A stretch of DNA of 64,000 bases from Dokdonella_A sp046347015 (GTDB lineage Bacteria > Pseudomonadota > Gammaproteobacteria > Xanthomonadales > Rhodanobacteraceae), in assembly GCA_046347015.1 (NCBI GenBank), contig JAXMHA010000009.1, forward strand, positions 1 to 64,000. The letters run 5' to 3'. The position numbers were made by a program, and so were the translations under genes. Shown here one piece after another: positions 8,451 through 16,720 of this stretch. The notes beneath the pieces were generated by a model. That model was not told where the DNA came from and did not search any database. It saw nothing but the letters and a program-made list of their open reading frames with translations. Numbering within the stretch: position 1 is the first letter of the stretch; each line of letters begins with the position of its first letter.

Positions 8451-9688
8451 CTGGAGAAGCTGCATTGGCTCTGCTGTTTGTCGAAGCCCAGGGTGTCGGT
8501 CTGATATACCGCATGCAGGAAACCTGGCTGCGGCGACACTGAAATCAGCGCCAATGCATCCATGAGCAGGATCGGCTGGCGCAGTTGATTGTTCCACGAT
8601 CGAAAATTCATGCCCACGCCCTTGTAGCCGGAGAGTTTCAAGTCGTCGGAAGCGACGTATTGATGAATGGCCTTGATGTCGTTGCTCTTGGTGTGCACGA
8701 CGGCCATTCCGAACAAATGGACCGCGAGCCAGGCTTCGTAGTCGCGCTCGGTGATTTCGCGCCCGGCGTCCTTGACGAACGCGTTGTGCAGCTGCATCGC
8801 GCCGTACGATTCGTAACTGGGACCCCAGGCCGTCGCCACCAGGCCATAGGTGCCGACCACCGGCCGCGGGTCGGTCGTACGATACGACAGGTACAGGCCG
8901 AACGAATTGCTCTCGTCGGCAACGAAGGCGACGTCGTAGTCCGGCACGTCGCGCGTGAGCATTGGCATTTGCGTCTGGATCTGCTGGTATCCGGTGTCCA
9001 CGCGGCGCGCGCCGGTCTCGAGCTCGTAGGACCGTTCCGCGACGATCTTGGCGCCATAGAGCTTGGCTGCGCGCTTGACGGCTTCGGCGTAGGCGATGTC
9101 GGCGGGGTGCTTGCCGCGCACCAGGAACCATCGGGTCCACTTCTTCCACACCAGGTACTGGGCCAGGGCATCGGCGCGCATCTGATAGCTGGGGACCAGG
9201 TGGAAGACGTTGCTGCGGCATTGCTGCTGGCGCAACACGCCATCCTGCGCACGAATGTTCAGGATGATCGCGTCCTTCGCCTCCGGCAGGTCTGCCACCG
9301 CCAGCAGGTCGGGGGCCTGCAAGTCGGCGATGATGAACCGCTGGCCTGCCGACAGGACCTTCCTGGCCGCGTCGACCACGTTGCCGTCCTCCGGCACGAT
9401 CACCTCGTCGAGCGCGAACGTGTTGCCGGTAAAACTGCCGGTGAGGTTGTTTTGCTGGTTCGACAGGCGCGCGCCCGCCAGCCCCTTGTCGGCAAGAACG
9501 GGATTGATCAGCGACAGCGGCGGCGGTTCGCGGTACTCCTTGGCCAGATACACGTAGCGTGTCGCGAGGGTACCGCTTTTCCCGGCGACCTTGCCCGCGT
9601 TCGGTGCGCCGGCAGGTGCGGCAAAGCCCGCGGTCGCGAGCATCAGCACAAGCGCGCTCGCGACGATGATGGCACCGCGCAGCTTCAT
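8447..9688 (-). CDS. Periplasmic substrate-binding protein of the PQQ-dependent alcohol dehydrogenase ABC system
   Basis: A 413-residue binding protein with signal peptide (MKLRGAIIVASALVLMLATA, cleavage near GFAAP). It has a type I periplasmic-binding (Leu/Ile/Val-receptor-like) organisation: EVIVPEDGNVVDAARKVL, then a middle region with VGTYGLVATAWGPSYESYG and a late segment LSGYKGVGMNFRSWNNQL. This matches the PQQ-associated ABC binding-protein family that goes with the ATPase at 2612-3418 and permease at 1681-2496. Both ends overlap neighbours by ATGA (with the XoxJ-ankyrin gene upstream and the propeller downstream), so the three are tightly coupled. Ligand unknown. Confidence 0.85.
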   Translation of the reverse strand: MKLRGAIIVASALVLMLATAGFAAPAGAPNAGKVAGKSGTLATRYVYLAKEYREPPPLSLINPVLADKGLAGARLSNQQNNLTGSFTGNTFALDEVIVPEDGNVVDAARKVLSAGQRFIIADLQAPDLLAVADLPEAKDAIILNIRAQDGVLRQQQCRSNVFHLVPSYQMRADALAQYLVWKKWTRWFLVRGKHPADIAYAEAVKRAAKLYGAKIVAERSYELETGARRVDTGYQQIQTQMPMLTRDVPDYDVAFVADESNSFGLYLSYRTTDPRPVVGTYGLVATAWGPSYESYGAMQLHNAFVKDAGREITERDYEAWLAVHLFGMAVVHTKSNDIKAIHQYVASDDLKLSGYKGVGMNFRSWNNQLRQPILLMDALALISVSPQPGFLHAVYQTDTLGFDKQQSQCSFSR

Positions 9689-11553
9689 TGTTGCGGGTGC
9701 TGCCGGGGAGTGGTGGAGTCTTGCCGGGGTGCGAACTGCGCCATCAGCTCGAGCGTGCTCTCCGCCTCGTCGCTGCCGTTGTCCCGTGCAATATCGAGCG
9801 CAGTCTTGCCGTCGTCGGACCGGACGTCGGTTTTCGCGCCGGCCTGGATCAGCAGGCCGATCAACGGCGCGTTGTCGTATCCGGCGGCGATCATCAGGGC
9901 CGTGACCCCGCCTCGGGCCTGGGTGTTCACGTTTGCGCCCTTGCTCACCAGCAGCTTGCCCACCTCGAGCGGGGAGACCCCATCGCTCAGGTACTGGCCC
10001 CCGTCGACCGGAACGTTGCCGCTCGAGCTTGCCTTCTGATGCGTGGCCACGATCATCAACGGCGTCAGGCGATTGGCGCCGCATTCCGTGTCCGGTGAGG
10101 CGCCGGCCTTGAGCAGCGCCATGGCGGCAAGGAAGCTGCGGGTGTTCAACGCAATGCAAAGCGGCGTCAAACCGTGGGAGTCCTTCAGGGTGAGGCTGCC
10201 ACCGTGTGCGACCAGCGCTTCGATCGACGGCACATGGTCGCGGTAGGCCGCTTCCATGAGTGGCGTCCAGCCGTCCCCGTTGCGCGTGTTGGCGTCGGCG
10301 CCGAGCTTGAGCAGCAGCCCGACGGTGGCGGAATCACGGGCGCTGGCCGCGCTCGTCAACGGGGTTGCACCCATCGAGTCGCGCGCATTCAGGTCGGCGC
10401 CATGCGCGGCCAGATAGTTGATGCGCTCGTCGTCGGAGGCCACCACCGCTTGCGCCAGTTCGGCGTTCGCACTGACGCCCGCCGCCAGCGACTTCTCGAC
10501 GTCCCCGAGGGTCACGATCGCGTGCGGTGCCACCTGTGCCTTGTCGACGTGGGTCAGGTCCTCATCCAGTGGCTGCACGTAGCGGTCGTAGGCGCCGGCC
10601 CCCATCGAGTACGCGCCGTGTGAAGGCAGGGTGCCGCCAACAATGCATTGGCTGCAGGTCACCAGCGGTACCCCGTAGCTGTCGAGGATGGCCTGGATCC
10701 TGTCGGCGGATGCGGTCAGCGCGTTGTCCAGCGCGTATTTCAGCACCACATCGGTGTCGCGCACACCGATGGCCATCGAAAATTCAAGTTGGGAATCGCC
10801 GGCCATCAGGTTGGCCGGTTGCAGCACGATCGGCGCGTGCTTTCTTGATTTGACGTAGCCGGCAAACGGACCCCATACGCCGACGACGTCGAGCTTGCCT
10901 TGCACCATCCGTTCGACTTGCCGCCACTGCTGGGTTTCCGGCTCGCCCTCCGTATCCTGGCTGACCGTGAGGACGTCGAGGCCATTCTTGAGGCCATGCC
11001 GGGCGAGTGCCTCGCGCAGGCCGGAGGTCTCGTAAACGCCGACGCGCAGCTTCCTCAGCGCCGGGTCATCGAGGTTTTGGATGTGGATCCCGCTGTCTTC
11101 GCGGTACGCAAAGACATAAGTCGACCGATAAATCGGCTCGGTCGTGAGCACGCCGGAAAAATCCACCGGAATCCCGACCAGGAAATCGCAATGGCCCAGC
11201 GGCTCGGCAGCCGTGCCGAACGCCCGCTTGGCGAGATCCTTGTTCAGGTAGGACATCCAGTAGTACGCCAACGACGTGTGCATCGCATCGGCCAGCACCT
11301 TCGCGATCTCGACGTCGATGCCCTGGCCCGCCCGATCCGAGAAGGGCATGTTGCTGGGGTCGAGGCACGCGGTGAGTGGCCGAATCGGGGTGTGCAACGC
11401 GGCCTGTTTCGCTGCCGTCTGTTCCGCCGCCGTCAGTTCGTCGAACTTCTTGCCCTCGTACGTGGCGGTCTGTGCGGCCCCCACGCTTGCTGCGAGCAGG
11501 AACAACCCTCCGATGAATGAGGAGATGAGAAACGTCACGCCTTGTACTTTCAC
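9685..11553 (-). CDS. xoxJ: XoxJ/MxaJ-like periplasmic binding protein fused to ankyrin repeats
   Basis: A 622-residue exported protein. I chose the GTG at 11553, preceded by AGGTG, giving a clean signal peptide (MKVQGVTFLISSFIGGLF, cleavage near GAAQ). Residues about 50-310 are a family-3 solute-binding domain of the quinoprotein-dehydrogenase-associated MxaJ/XoxJ type: LTACLDPSNMPFSDRAGQGIDVE, CDFLVGIPVDFSGV, LRKLRVGVYETSGLRE. From about residue 395 follow five to six ankyrin repeats (for example GATPLTSAASARDSATVGLL, GWTPLMEAAYRDHVPSIEAL, GVTALMIAAGYDNAPLIGLL). XoxJ is thought to help maturation or activation of XoxF. An ATG at 11589 is an alternative start. The ankyrin tail is an unusual addition. 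Confidence 0.82.
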   Translation of the reverse strand: MKVQGVTFLISSFIGGLFLLAASVGAAQTATYEGKKFDELTAAEQTAAKQAALHTPIRPLTACLDPSNMPFSDRAGQGIDVEIAKVLADAMHTSLAYYWMSYLNKDLAKRAFGTAAEPLGHCDFLVGIPVDFSGVLTTEPIYRSTYVFAYREDSGIHIQNLDDPALRKLRVGVYETSGLREALARHGLKNGLDVLTVSQDTEGEPETQQWRQVERMVQGKLDVVGVWGPFAGYVKSRKHAPIVLQPANLMAGDSQLEFSMAIGVRDTDVVLKYALDNALTASADRIQAILDSYGVPLVTCSQCIVGGTLPSHGAYSMGAGAYDRYVQPLDEDLTHVDKAQVAPHAIVTLGDVEKSLAAGVSANAELAQAVVASDDERINYLAAHGADLNARDSMGATPLTSAASARDSATVGLLLKLGADANTRNGDGWTPLMEAAYRDHVPSIEALVAHGGSLTLKDSHGLTPLCIALNTRSFLAAMALLKAGASPDTECGANRLTPLMIVATHQKASSSGNVPVDGGQYLSDGVSPLEVGKLLVSKGANVNTQARGGVTALMIAAGYDNAPLIGLLIQAGAKTDVRSDDGKTALDIARDNGSDEAESTLELMAQFAPRQDSTTPRQHPQQ

Positions 11554-11591
11554 TCTGCACCTGAAAATCGAGTCCAGCACCGGGACCATCC

Positions 11592-11631
11592 AGAAAGAAA
11601 ACGCCGGGGCTGCGCGACGCGCAACCCCGGC
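11592..11631 (-). terminator. Intrinsic terminator downstream of xoxF
   Basis: Read on the minus strand, GCCGGGG pairs with CCCCGGC with an inner GCGC/GCGC stem, followed by a TTTTCTTTCT run (11592-11602). It sits between the xoxF stop (11694) and the xoxJ start (11553), so it should cut transcription after xoxF and leave the distal genes at lower level or on their own promoter. Confidence 0.65.
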
Positions 11632-11693
11632 AACTTTTGCTACAGCTTCATCCGGTTCCGAACGGCGCCACTGCGCCGTACCGATGCAGCCCG

Positions 11694-13619
11694 TTACTTG
11701 GCATGGTCTCCGCCAAGTCGGAACGTGTACAGCGCGCCACCTTGGGGAACCAGATTCAGCTTGGTGGCTTTGGCCATCGCGGTTGCACCGATCGCCCCGA
11801 ACTTGTCGTCGAAGTTCAGGCCAGCGGCAACCGGCAGGCCGATCCAGCCGCCAATGCCGTCGAACACCGACACATACTGCTTGCCGGCGATCTGGTAGGT
11901 GATCGGGTTGCCGATGATCCCGGAGCCCAGCTTCTTCTGCCACAGGATCTTGCCGGTCTTGGCGTCGACGGCGCGGAAATCGCCATAGAGGTTGCCGTAG
12001 AACACCACGCCACCATCGGTGACCAGCGCACCACCCCAGGTCGGATACTTGTCCGGAATCTTCCAGACGATCTGCCCGGTGTCGACATTGAACGCCTGGA
12101 ACTGGCCGGCAACGCCGGGTTCGCGTTCGTACATGTAGACGTTGGCGAACGCATAGCCCGAGCCTTGCTGCGTGCTGGTGCGCTTCAGCGGCGTATCTTC
12201 CATGCACCACTGGTTGGTCGGAACGTAGAAGATCTTCGGATTGTTCGGGTCAACGGCCACCGGCTGCTGGTCCTTGCCGCCCATCGCCGACGGGCAGGCC
12301 TGCACGGCCTTGTCGATCGCAAACACCGAATGCGCCTTCACCTTGACCGGGCGATCCGTTCCGCCGACGTCGACCTTCTCGGCCCAGTTCACATAGACGA
12401 AGTTGTGTGCGCGCAACAGCTGGCCGGTCCTGCGGTCGAGGACATACGCATACCCGTTGCGGTCGAAGTGCACCAGCACCGGACGGTCTTTCTGGCCGTC
12501 GATGTCCATGTTGACCAGGACGTTCTCGTTGATGCCGTCGTAGTCCCACTGGTCGAACGGCGTCATCTGATACGCCCACACCATCTTGCCGGTCTTGGCG
12601 TCGCGCGCGATCAGCGACAGGGACCACTTGTTGTCCTGGGTGCCGTCGTTGCACTTCTCGTACGTGTCGTACTTGCAGCGATAGGTCGGGCTCCACGTGC
12701 CCGGGTTGGCGCTGCCGTAGTAGATCATGTCGAGCTTCGGGTCATAGCTGATCCAGCCCCAGACCGTCGCACCGCCACGCTTGTACTCGCCCTCGGGATA
12801 CTCGTCGACGCCCCGGTAGGTCTTTATCGTGCCGTGCTTCGGGACGGCCTTGTTGGTGTCCGCCGTCATGCCGACATCCTCGGCAGTACCGTTGTTCCAG
12901 TAGCTCCAGACCTTCTTCCCGGTGTCGATGTCGTAGGCCGCGATGCTGCCGCGTGCGGCGAGCTCGGAACCGCCGTAGCCGATGATGATCGTGTTGTTGG
13001 CGATCACGCCGGCAGCGGTCATGGTCTCGCCCTTGTTGGTGTAGGCGATCTTCTCGGACCAGACGACATTGCCGGTCTTGGCGTCCAGCGCGATCAGGAA
13101 ACCGTCCAGGGTATGGAAGATCACCTTGCCGTTGGCGTAGTTCAGGCCACGGTTGACGGTGTCGCAGCACGCCACGCTGACCGCCGTCGGGTCACGGTTG
13201 TCGCTCTTGAGATAGTTCCAGACTGCGTTGGGATGGTCGGGGTCGGACAGGTCCAGGGCCTGCACGATGTTCGGCCAACCACTGACGAAATACATCATCG
13301 GCTTGCCGTCGACGTCGACCACGAGTGGCTGACCTTCCTGGCCACGCAGCGAACCCAGCGACTGCGACCACACGAACTCCAGGTTGGACGCGTTCTGTGC
13401 GTTGATCTGGTTCAGCTTGCTGTGACGCGTCAGGTTGTTGTCACGGCCCGGCGAGGGCCACAAGTCCGGGTTTTCCGCGCGCTTGGCGAGAGCCGCAGAT
13501 GCACTCATTCCGTCGGTGTCCGCGGCTGCCGACCCGGCACCGGCCACCAGGCCCATGCAGGTCAGAGCCGTCATCAAGAAGCTGAATCGCCACTTTCGGT
13601 TATGGTGTTGAGAACCCAT
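11694..13619 (-). CDS. xoxF: Lanthanide-type PQQ-dependent methanol dehydrogenase XoxF
   Basis: A 641-residue periplasmic quinoprotein that oxidises methanol (and probably other primary alcohols) to the aldehyde. Signal peptide residues 1-33. The vicinal disulphide CCD is at 151-153, the metal-ligand Glu in YGGSELAARG (about Glu219) and Asn in GSANPGTW (about Asn305). The catalytic base is Asp359 in FDQWDYDG, and Asp361 two residues on is the extra acidic ligand that marks lanthanide-dependent enzymes (MxaF has Ala there). W-motif propeller blades run throughout. A strong AGAGGAGG precedes ATG 13619. No mxaF or small-subunit mxaI is present in the window. A terminator follows the gene. Confidence 0.95.
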   Translation of the reverse strand: MGSQHHNRKWRFSFLMTALTCMGLVAGAGSAAADTDGMSASAALAKRAENPDLWPSPGRDNNLTRHSKLNQINAQNASNLEFVWSQSLGSLRGQEGQPLVVDVDGKPMMYFVSGWPNIVQALDLSDPDHPNAVWNYLKSDNRDPTAVSVACCDTVNRGLNYANGKVIFHTLDGFLIALDAKTGNVVWSEKIAYTNKGETMTAAGVIANNTIIIGYGGSELAARGSIAAYDIDTGKKVWSYWNNGTAEDVGMTADTNKAVPKHGTIKTYRGVDEYPEGEYKRGGATVWGWISYDPKLDMIYYGSANPGTWSPTYRCKYDTYEKCNDGTQDNKWSLSLIARDAKTGKMVWAYQMTPFDQWDYDGINENVLVNMDIDGQKDRPVLVHFDRNGYAYVLDRRTGQLLRAHNFVYVNWAEKVDVGGTDRPVKVKAHSVFAIDKAVQACPSAMGGKDQQPVAVDPNNPKIFYVPTNQWCMEDTPLKRTSTQQGSGYAFANVYMYEREPGVAGQFQAFNVDTGQIVWKIPDKYPTWGGALVTDGGVVFYGNLYGDFRAVDAKTGKILWQKKLGSGIIGNPITYQIAGKQYVSVFDGIGGWIGLPVAAGLNFDDKFGAIGATAMAKATKLNLVPQGGALYTFRLGGDHAK

Positions 13620-13710
13620 CGGTGCCTCCTCCTCTTGGTAGGTTGCTGATTTGAACCCAGCCACGATGCCCGCATCTCGACGGGCATGATGGGGCACTGT
13701 CCTCGTCGCG

Positions 13711-14148
13711 TCAGGCCGGTTGCGGCATGACGAAATCGGGGCGCAGTGCCTCGTAAACCGGCCGGCCGTCGTTGGGTTTTGGCAAACCGGCCGCCGGGTC
13801 GAAGAACGCATGGTAAGCAGGTGGCATCTTGCTTTCGTCGTAGCCCATGAGCGTCGGAGCGATCACGCGAATCCGGCGCTGCTTGTCGTCGACCATGATG
13901 GGGCTGCCGCACACCGCGCACGTGCACAACTCCAACGGGCCATCGGGATTCTTGGCGTTGTACGGCTGGCGCTTCAACCCGTCGGGCTTGTCGACCTTGA
14001 GGTCGCCATGCTTGAAGAAGGTCACGTGCAGGCTGGCCTTCCCGGTGATGCCCCTGCAGATGGAACAATGGCAATCGTGGCTGTCCAGATACTGTTGATC
14101 GGAATGCGTGTGCACATGCTCGCAGCCGCCGCTGTATGTATGTGACAT
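13711..14148 (-). CDS. GFA-family (glutathione-dependent formaldehyde-activating/CENP-V) protein
   Basis: A 145-residue protein with a Mss4-like GFA fold: CHCSICRGITG (about residues 26-36) and CTCAVCGSPIM (about 75-85) supply zinc-binding cysteines. The usual N-terminal CxC pair is replaced by a His-rich CEHVHTH segment. GFA proteins have been proposed to speed formation of S-hydroxymethylglutathione from formaldehyde and glutathione. Position directly ahead of xoxF (92 bp) and in the same cluster as frmA supports a formaldehyde-handling role, but the altered zinc motif means catalysis is uncertain. GAGGA precedes ATG 14148. Confidence 0.8.
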   Translation of the reverse strand: MSHTYSGGCEHVHTHSDQQYLDSHDCHCSICRGITGKASLHVTFFKHGDLKVDKPDGLKRQPYNAKNPDGPLELCTCAVCGSPIMVDDKQRRIRVIAPTLMGYDESKMPPAYHAFFDPAAGLPKPNDGRPVYEALRPDFVMPQPA

Positions 14149-14190
14149 GGTGTGTTCCTCTTGCTGGGTTGACGGTTGGGCTAGTCTTGT

Positions 14191-14349
14191 TCAGAACGGC
14201 AGCGTATCGCAATGTCCGTCGCCTTGCGTGTCGATGCAGGCGTTCGGAGTGTACTGCGGGGCCGCGCGGATGGCAGGCGTGAACGTAACCGTAACCGCAC
14301 GGCGGCAGACCACTTCGATGTTCGAACCGCCTGCGTGATCCGGAATCAC
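14191..14349 (-). CDS. Possible small protein with a DxxGDGxCD calcium-type motif (coupled to the preceding ORF)
   Basis: A 52-codon frame starting at GTG 14349, with GAGGG eight bases upstream. It overlaps the stop of the preceding 57-residue frame by four bases (GTGA). The product reads MIPDHAGGSNIEVVC… and ends CIDTQGDGHCDTLPF; the D-x-x-G-D-G-x-C-D pattern resembles EF-hand or thrombospondin-type calcium loops. Third codon positions are mostly G or C, as in real genes here. It could also be the second half of one gene broken by a frameshift at about 14347. I do not recognise the family. Confidence 0.4.
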   Translation of the reverse strand: MIPDHAGGSNIEVVCRRAVTVTFTPAIRAAPQYTPNACIDTQGDGHCDTLPF

Positions 14350-14519
14350 GGGTTCAATCCCTCGGCGCCGACGTTCGGCGACGCGCACTTGCCGTCTCGC
14401 GGACACCCGCGCTCGCGATGTGCGCCAGGAGCCCACCGCTTTCCGGTGCCTCGAGACCAGCCATCGTTGATGGTCGGGTATTGCCGCACCTCCAGGGCAA
14501 CCGCAGCGCGCGTCTTCAT
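14346..14519 (-). CDS. Possible small protein upstream of the GFA gene
   Basis: A 57-residue frame with a good ribosome binding site (GAGGAAG, then ATG 14519). The product begins MKTRAAVALEVRQYPTINDG and has a Cys-containing basic C-terminal half (RGCPRDGKCASPNVG). The first ten residues resemble the start of FrmA-type dehydrogenases, but the likeness stops there. Its stop overlaps the GTG of the next small frame. It may be a real small protein, or the first half of a frameshifted 110-residue gene. No function assigned. Confidence 0.38.
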   Translation of the reverse strand: MKTRAAVALEVRQYPTINDGWSRGTGKRWAPGAHRERGCPRDGKCASPNVGAEGLNP

Positions 14520-14863
14520 GTTCTTCCTCGCCACTGGGCAGCCAGTACTCGGTTCGTGGGGCGCATCCCGACGAAGCCGTACCCGACATGGTCGCTCGGG
14601 TGGCGGCGTCATTGGCGTCGAAGTTGCGGCAGCGGACGACGGTAGCCACCGCGAGCTCACCCGGGTTGAAGGCACGTTGCGTGCCAGCCAACTCGCGTCG
14701 CGCAGCCCGCAATTTCAATGACTTGCAGCCACGATTGCAATGCAGCCGTCCATCGGTAGTGCACGATGTCTCGCATGCGGCACACTCTTGTGTTGAATCG
14801 ATTACAGCGGGCGCGGCTTCGGTCGCGGTGCTTCGACGACATCCGCAGGCAGAGGGCAACGAC
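14520..14863. other. 344-bp divergent intergenic region
   Basis: This lies between the minus-strand small ORF/GFA/xoxF string and the plus-strand cytochrome. No gene is supported. It should contain promoters for both directions of the methanol-oxidation cluster; I cannot point to convincing -35/-10 boxes by eye. Confidence 0.35.
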
Positions 14864-15418
14864 GTGAGGAATCGCATTCGGGTTGTGGCCGGCTTTGCAG
14901 CGGGAACGGCGATCGCGGCTCTGTTGGCGGGGCCCGCCATGACCGCCCGAGCGGCCGAAGCCTGGGCTGCGCCGAACGCAGCGGCCGCCGACGACACGAC
15001 GATCACGCCGCCGGATCTGGTCGCGAGAACGCCGCGCGGCGAGTTGCACAATCCGTACAAGGACAGCGACGCCACGATCGTTGCCGACGGCGGCCGTCTG
15101 TTCCTGGGCTATGGCTGCAACGCATGCCACGGCGATGCGGGCGAAGGCGGCATGTGCCCGTCGCTGACCGACGACTTGTGGATCTATGGCGGCGACGATG
15201 ATACGTTGTTCCGTCTCGTGGCCGACGGCACCGACGTGTTGCAGCGGCACGGATACGCCCGGCACGGCAAGGTGAATGTCGTCGGCGAGATGCCGCCTTT
15301 TGGCGGTATCGTCAGCACGTCCGACGATCTCTGGAAGATCCTCGCGTTCATCCGTTCGAAGTACCGCGGCGATCCCGCATACAAATTCGGCGCGTCGCCT
15401 CCGCCGCCGGAAGGATAG
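14864..15418 (+). CDS. xoxG: c-type cytochrome of the MxaG/XoxG (cytochrome c_L) family
   Basis: A 184-residue periplasmic cytochrome. GTG 14864 is preceded by GAGGG; residues 1-31 are a signal peptide. The single haem site is CNACH at 85-89; CPSLTDDLWIYGG follows and the axial Met is in GEMPPFGG (Met143), the same order as in cytochrome c_L, the electron acceptor of PQQ methanol dehydrogenases. It probably carries electrons from XoxF to the oxidase chain. Compared with the paralogue at 6640-7368 it has no EF-hands. It is followed by its own beta-propeller gene 113 bp downstream. The symbol is by family and context. Confidence 0.83.
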   Translation: MRNRIRVVAGFAAGTAIAALLAGPAMTARAAEAWAAPNAAAADDTTITPPDLVARTPRGELHNPYKDSDATIVADGGRLFLGYGCNACHGDAGEGGMCPSLTDDLWIYGGDDDTLFRLVADGTDVLQRHGYARHGKVNVVGEMPPFGGIVSTSDDLWKILAFIRSKYRGDPAYKFGASPPPPEG

Positions 15419-15531
15419 CGTTCCGCGCGGATTTCGCCGCGGCTGCGGTACGCGGCCTGCCGGTCCCATCGTCTTCCGGTCGCCAGCACGGCGACGGCAC
15501 CAGGCATCGTGATTGTTGAAGGAGTCCTCCA

Positions 15532-16500
15532 GTGTTCAACCTGTTTCAAAGATGGCTTCCCGTGGCCTCGACGGCGGTGCTGTTCGCCGCACCATTGCAC
15601 GCGGCAACGATGGCATATGTGCCGAACCAGAAGAGCGGCACCGTTTCCGTCATCGACACGGCAACCGACACGGTGGCACGAACGCTGAGCGGCCATGGTG
15701 CGTTCGGCGATCGCCTGCAGGAGGTCGAAATCGACCCGCACGGCAAAGTGCTGTACGTCGTCGACGCAAGCAACAACAAGGTTTTCGCGGTCGACACCGC
15801 AAGCGACAAGGTGCTGCACAGCTCACCGATCGGTTCGGAGGCCGAAGGCATCAGCCTGTCTCCCGACGGGAGCCGGATCGCGGTTTGCGACGAAGGCAAG
15901 AACGCGGTGTTGCTGTTCAACGCGAAGACGCTCGCACCCGAAGCAACGATCGAGGTTTCCGGTGAAGACCCCGAACATTGCGTTTTCGCGCCGGGTGGCA
16001 AGCTGTTGCTGACCAGCAACGAAGGCTCGAACAATCTCGACGTGGTCGATCTGGAAGCGGGCAAGAGCGTCGGCGTCATCGCGACCAGCGGCCATCCGCG
16101 CGGCATGGCGTTCGTGCCCGGCACGATGAAGGTCTACGTCGCGCAGGAAACCGCCGGTGGCGTCGACCTGGTCGATGTCGGCGCGCGCCGCAAGGTCACC
16201 AGCATTCCGACCGGCCTGCGCGCGGCGGGCGTCGCGATCAGCCGCGACGGCAAGCGGCTGTACGTCGCCAACGGCGGGGCCGGCACGGTGTCGGCCATCG
16301 ATGTGGCGACCGACAAGGTGGTCGGCACCGTCAAGGTCGGGCAGCGGCCGTGGAACCCGGCGTTGACACCCGACGGGAAGAAGCTCTATGTCGCCAACGG
16401 CCGGTCGAACAACGTCAGCGTCATCGACACCGCGACGATGAAGGTGGTCAAGGAAATCCCGGTCGGGAAACTGCCTTGGGGCGTGGTCATCGGGCGGTAA
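15532..16500 (+). CDS. Periplasmic YVTN-family beta-propeller protein (second copy)
   Basis: A 322-residue exported propeller. GTG 15532 has AAGGAG eight bases upstream; the signal peptide ends near PLHAA. Repeats such as LYVVDASNNKVFAVDT, LYVANGGAGTVSAIDV and LYVANGRSNNVSVIDT define seven blades of the YVTN type. It parallels the propeller at 7458-8450, including the ending GKLPWGVVIG versus GRLPWGIAIV, so the two are paralogues. Each is paired with an MxaG-type cytochrome. Function is inferred only as a quinoprotein-associated periplasmic factor. Confidence 0.82.
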   Translation: MFNLFQRWLPVASTAVLFAAPLHAATMAYVPNQKSGTVSVIDTATDTVARTLSGHGAFGDRLQEVEIDPHGKVLYVVDASNNKVFAVDTASDKVLHSSPIGSEAEGISLSPDGSRIAVCDEGKNAVLLFNAKTLAPEATIEVSGEDPEHCVFAPGGKLLLTSNEGSNNLDVVDLEAGKSVGVIATSGHPRGMAFVPGTMKVYVAQETAGGVDLVDVGARRKVTSIPTGLRAAGVAISRDGKRLYVANGGAGTVSAIDVATDKVVGTVKVGQRPWNPALTPDGKKLYVANGRSNNVSVIDTATMKVVKEIPVGKLPWGVVIGR

Positions 16501-16720
16501 CGTCGCGCGCAGTGCGTGCCGGTGCGACTTGCGACAGTGGTGTTCCGTTTTCGTGGCACTGGTGTGGCCGGTTGCAACATCCGGGTTCGCCGCGATCCGG
16601 TGAGGTGACGTAAAGTCATGTACTTGGACATGGTCCTGCATGCGGATTTCGTGGCATGACCATTGCAGTCGACGGCACAGCGATGTCGTTGAAAGTTCGA
16701 ACGATCATGGAGACCGGGCA

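Noticed and set aside
14485..14519. Start of the small ORF (MKTRAAVALE) resembling the FrmA N-terminus
   Set aside because: Likeness ends after ten residues, so I do not call a frmA duplicate or pseudogene.
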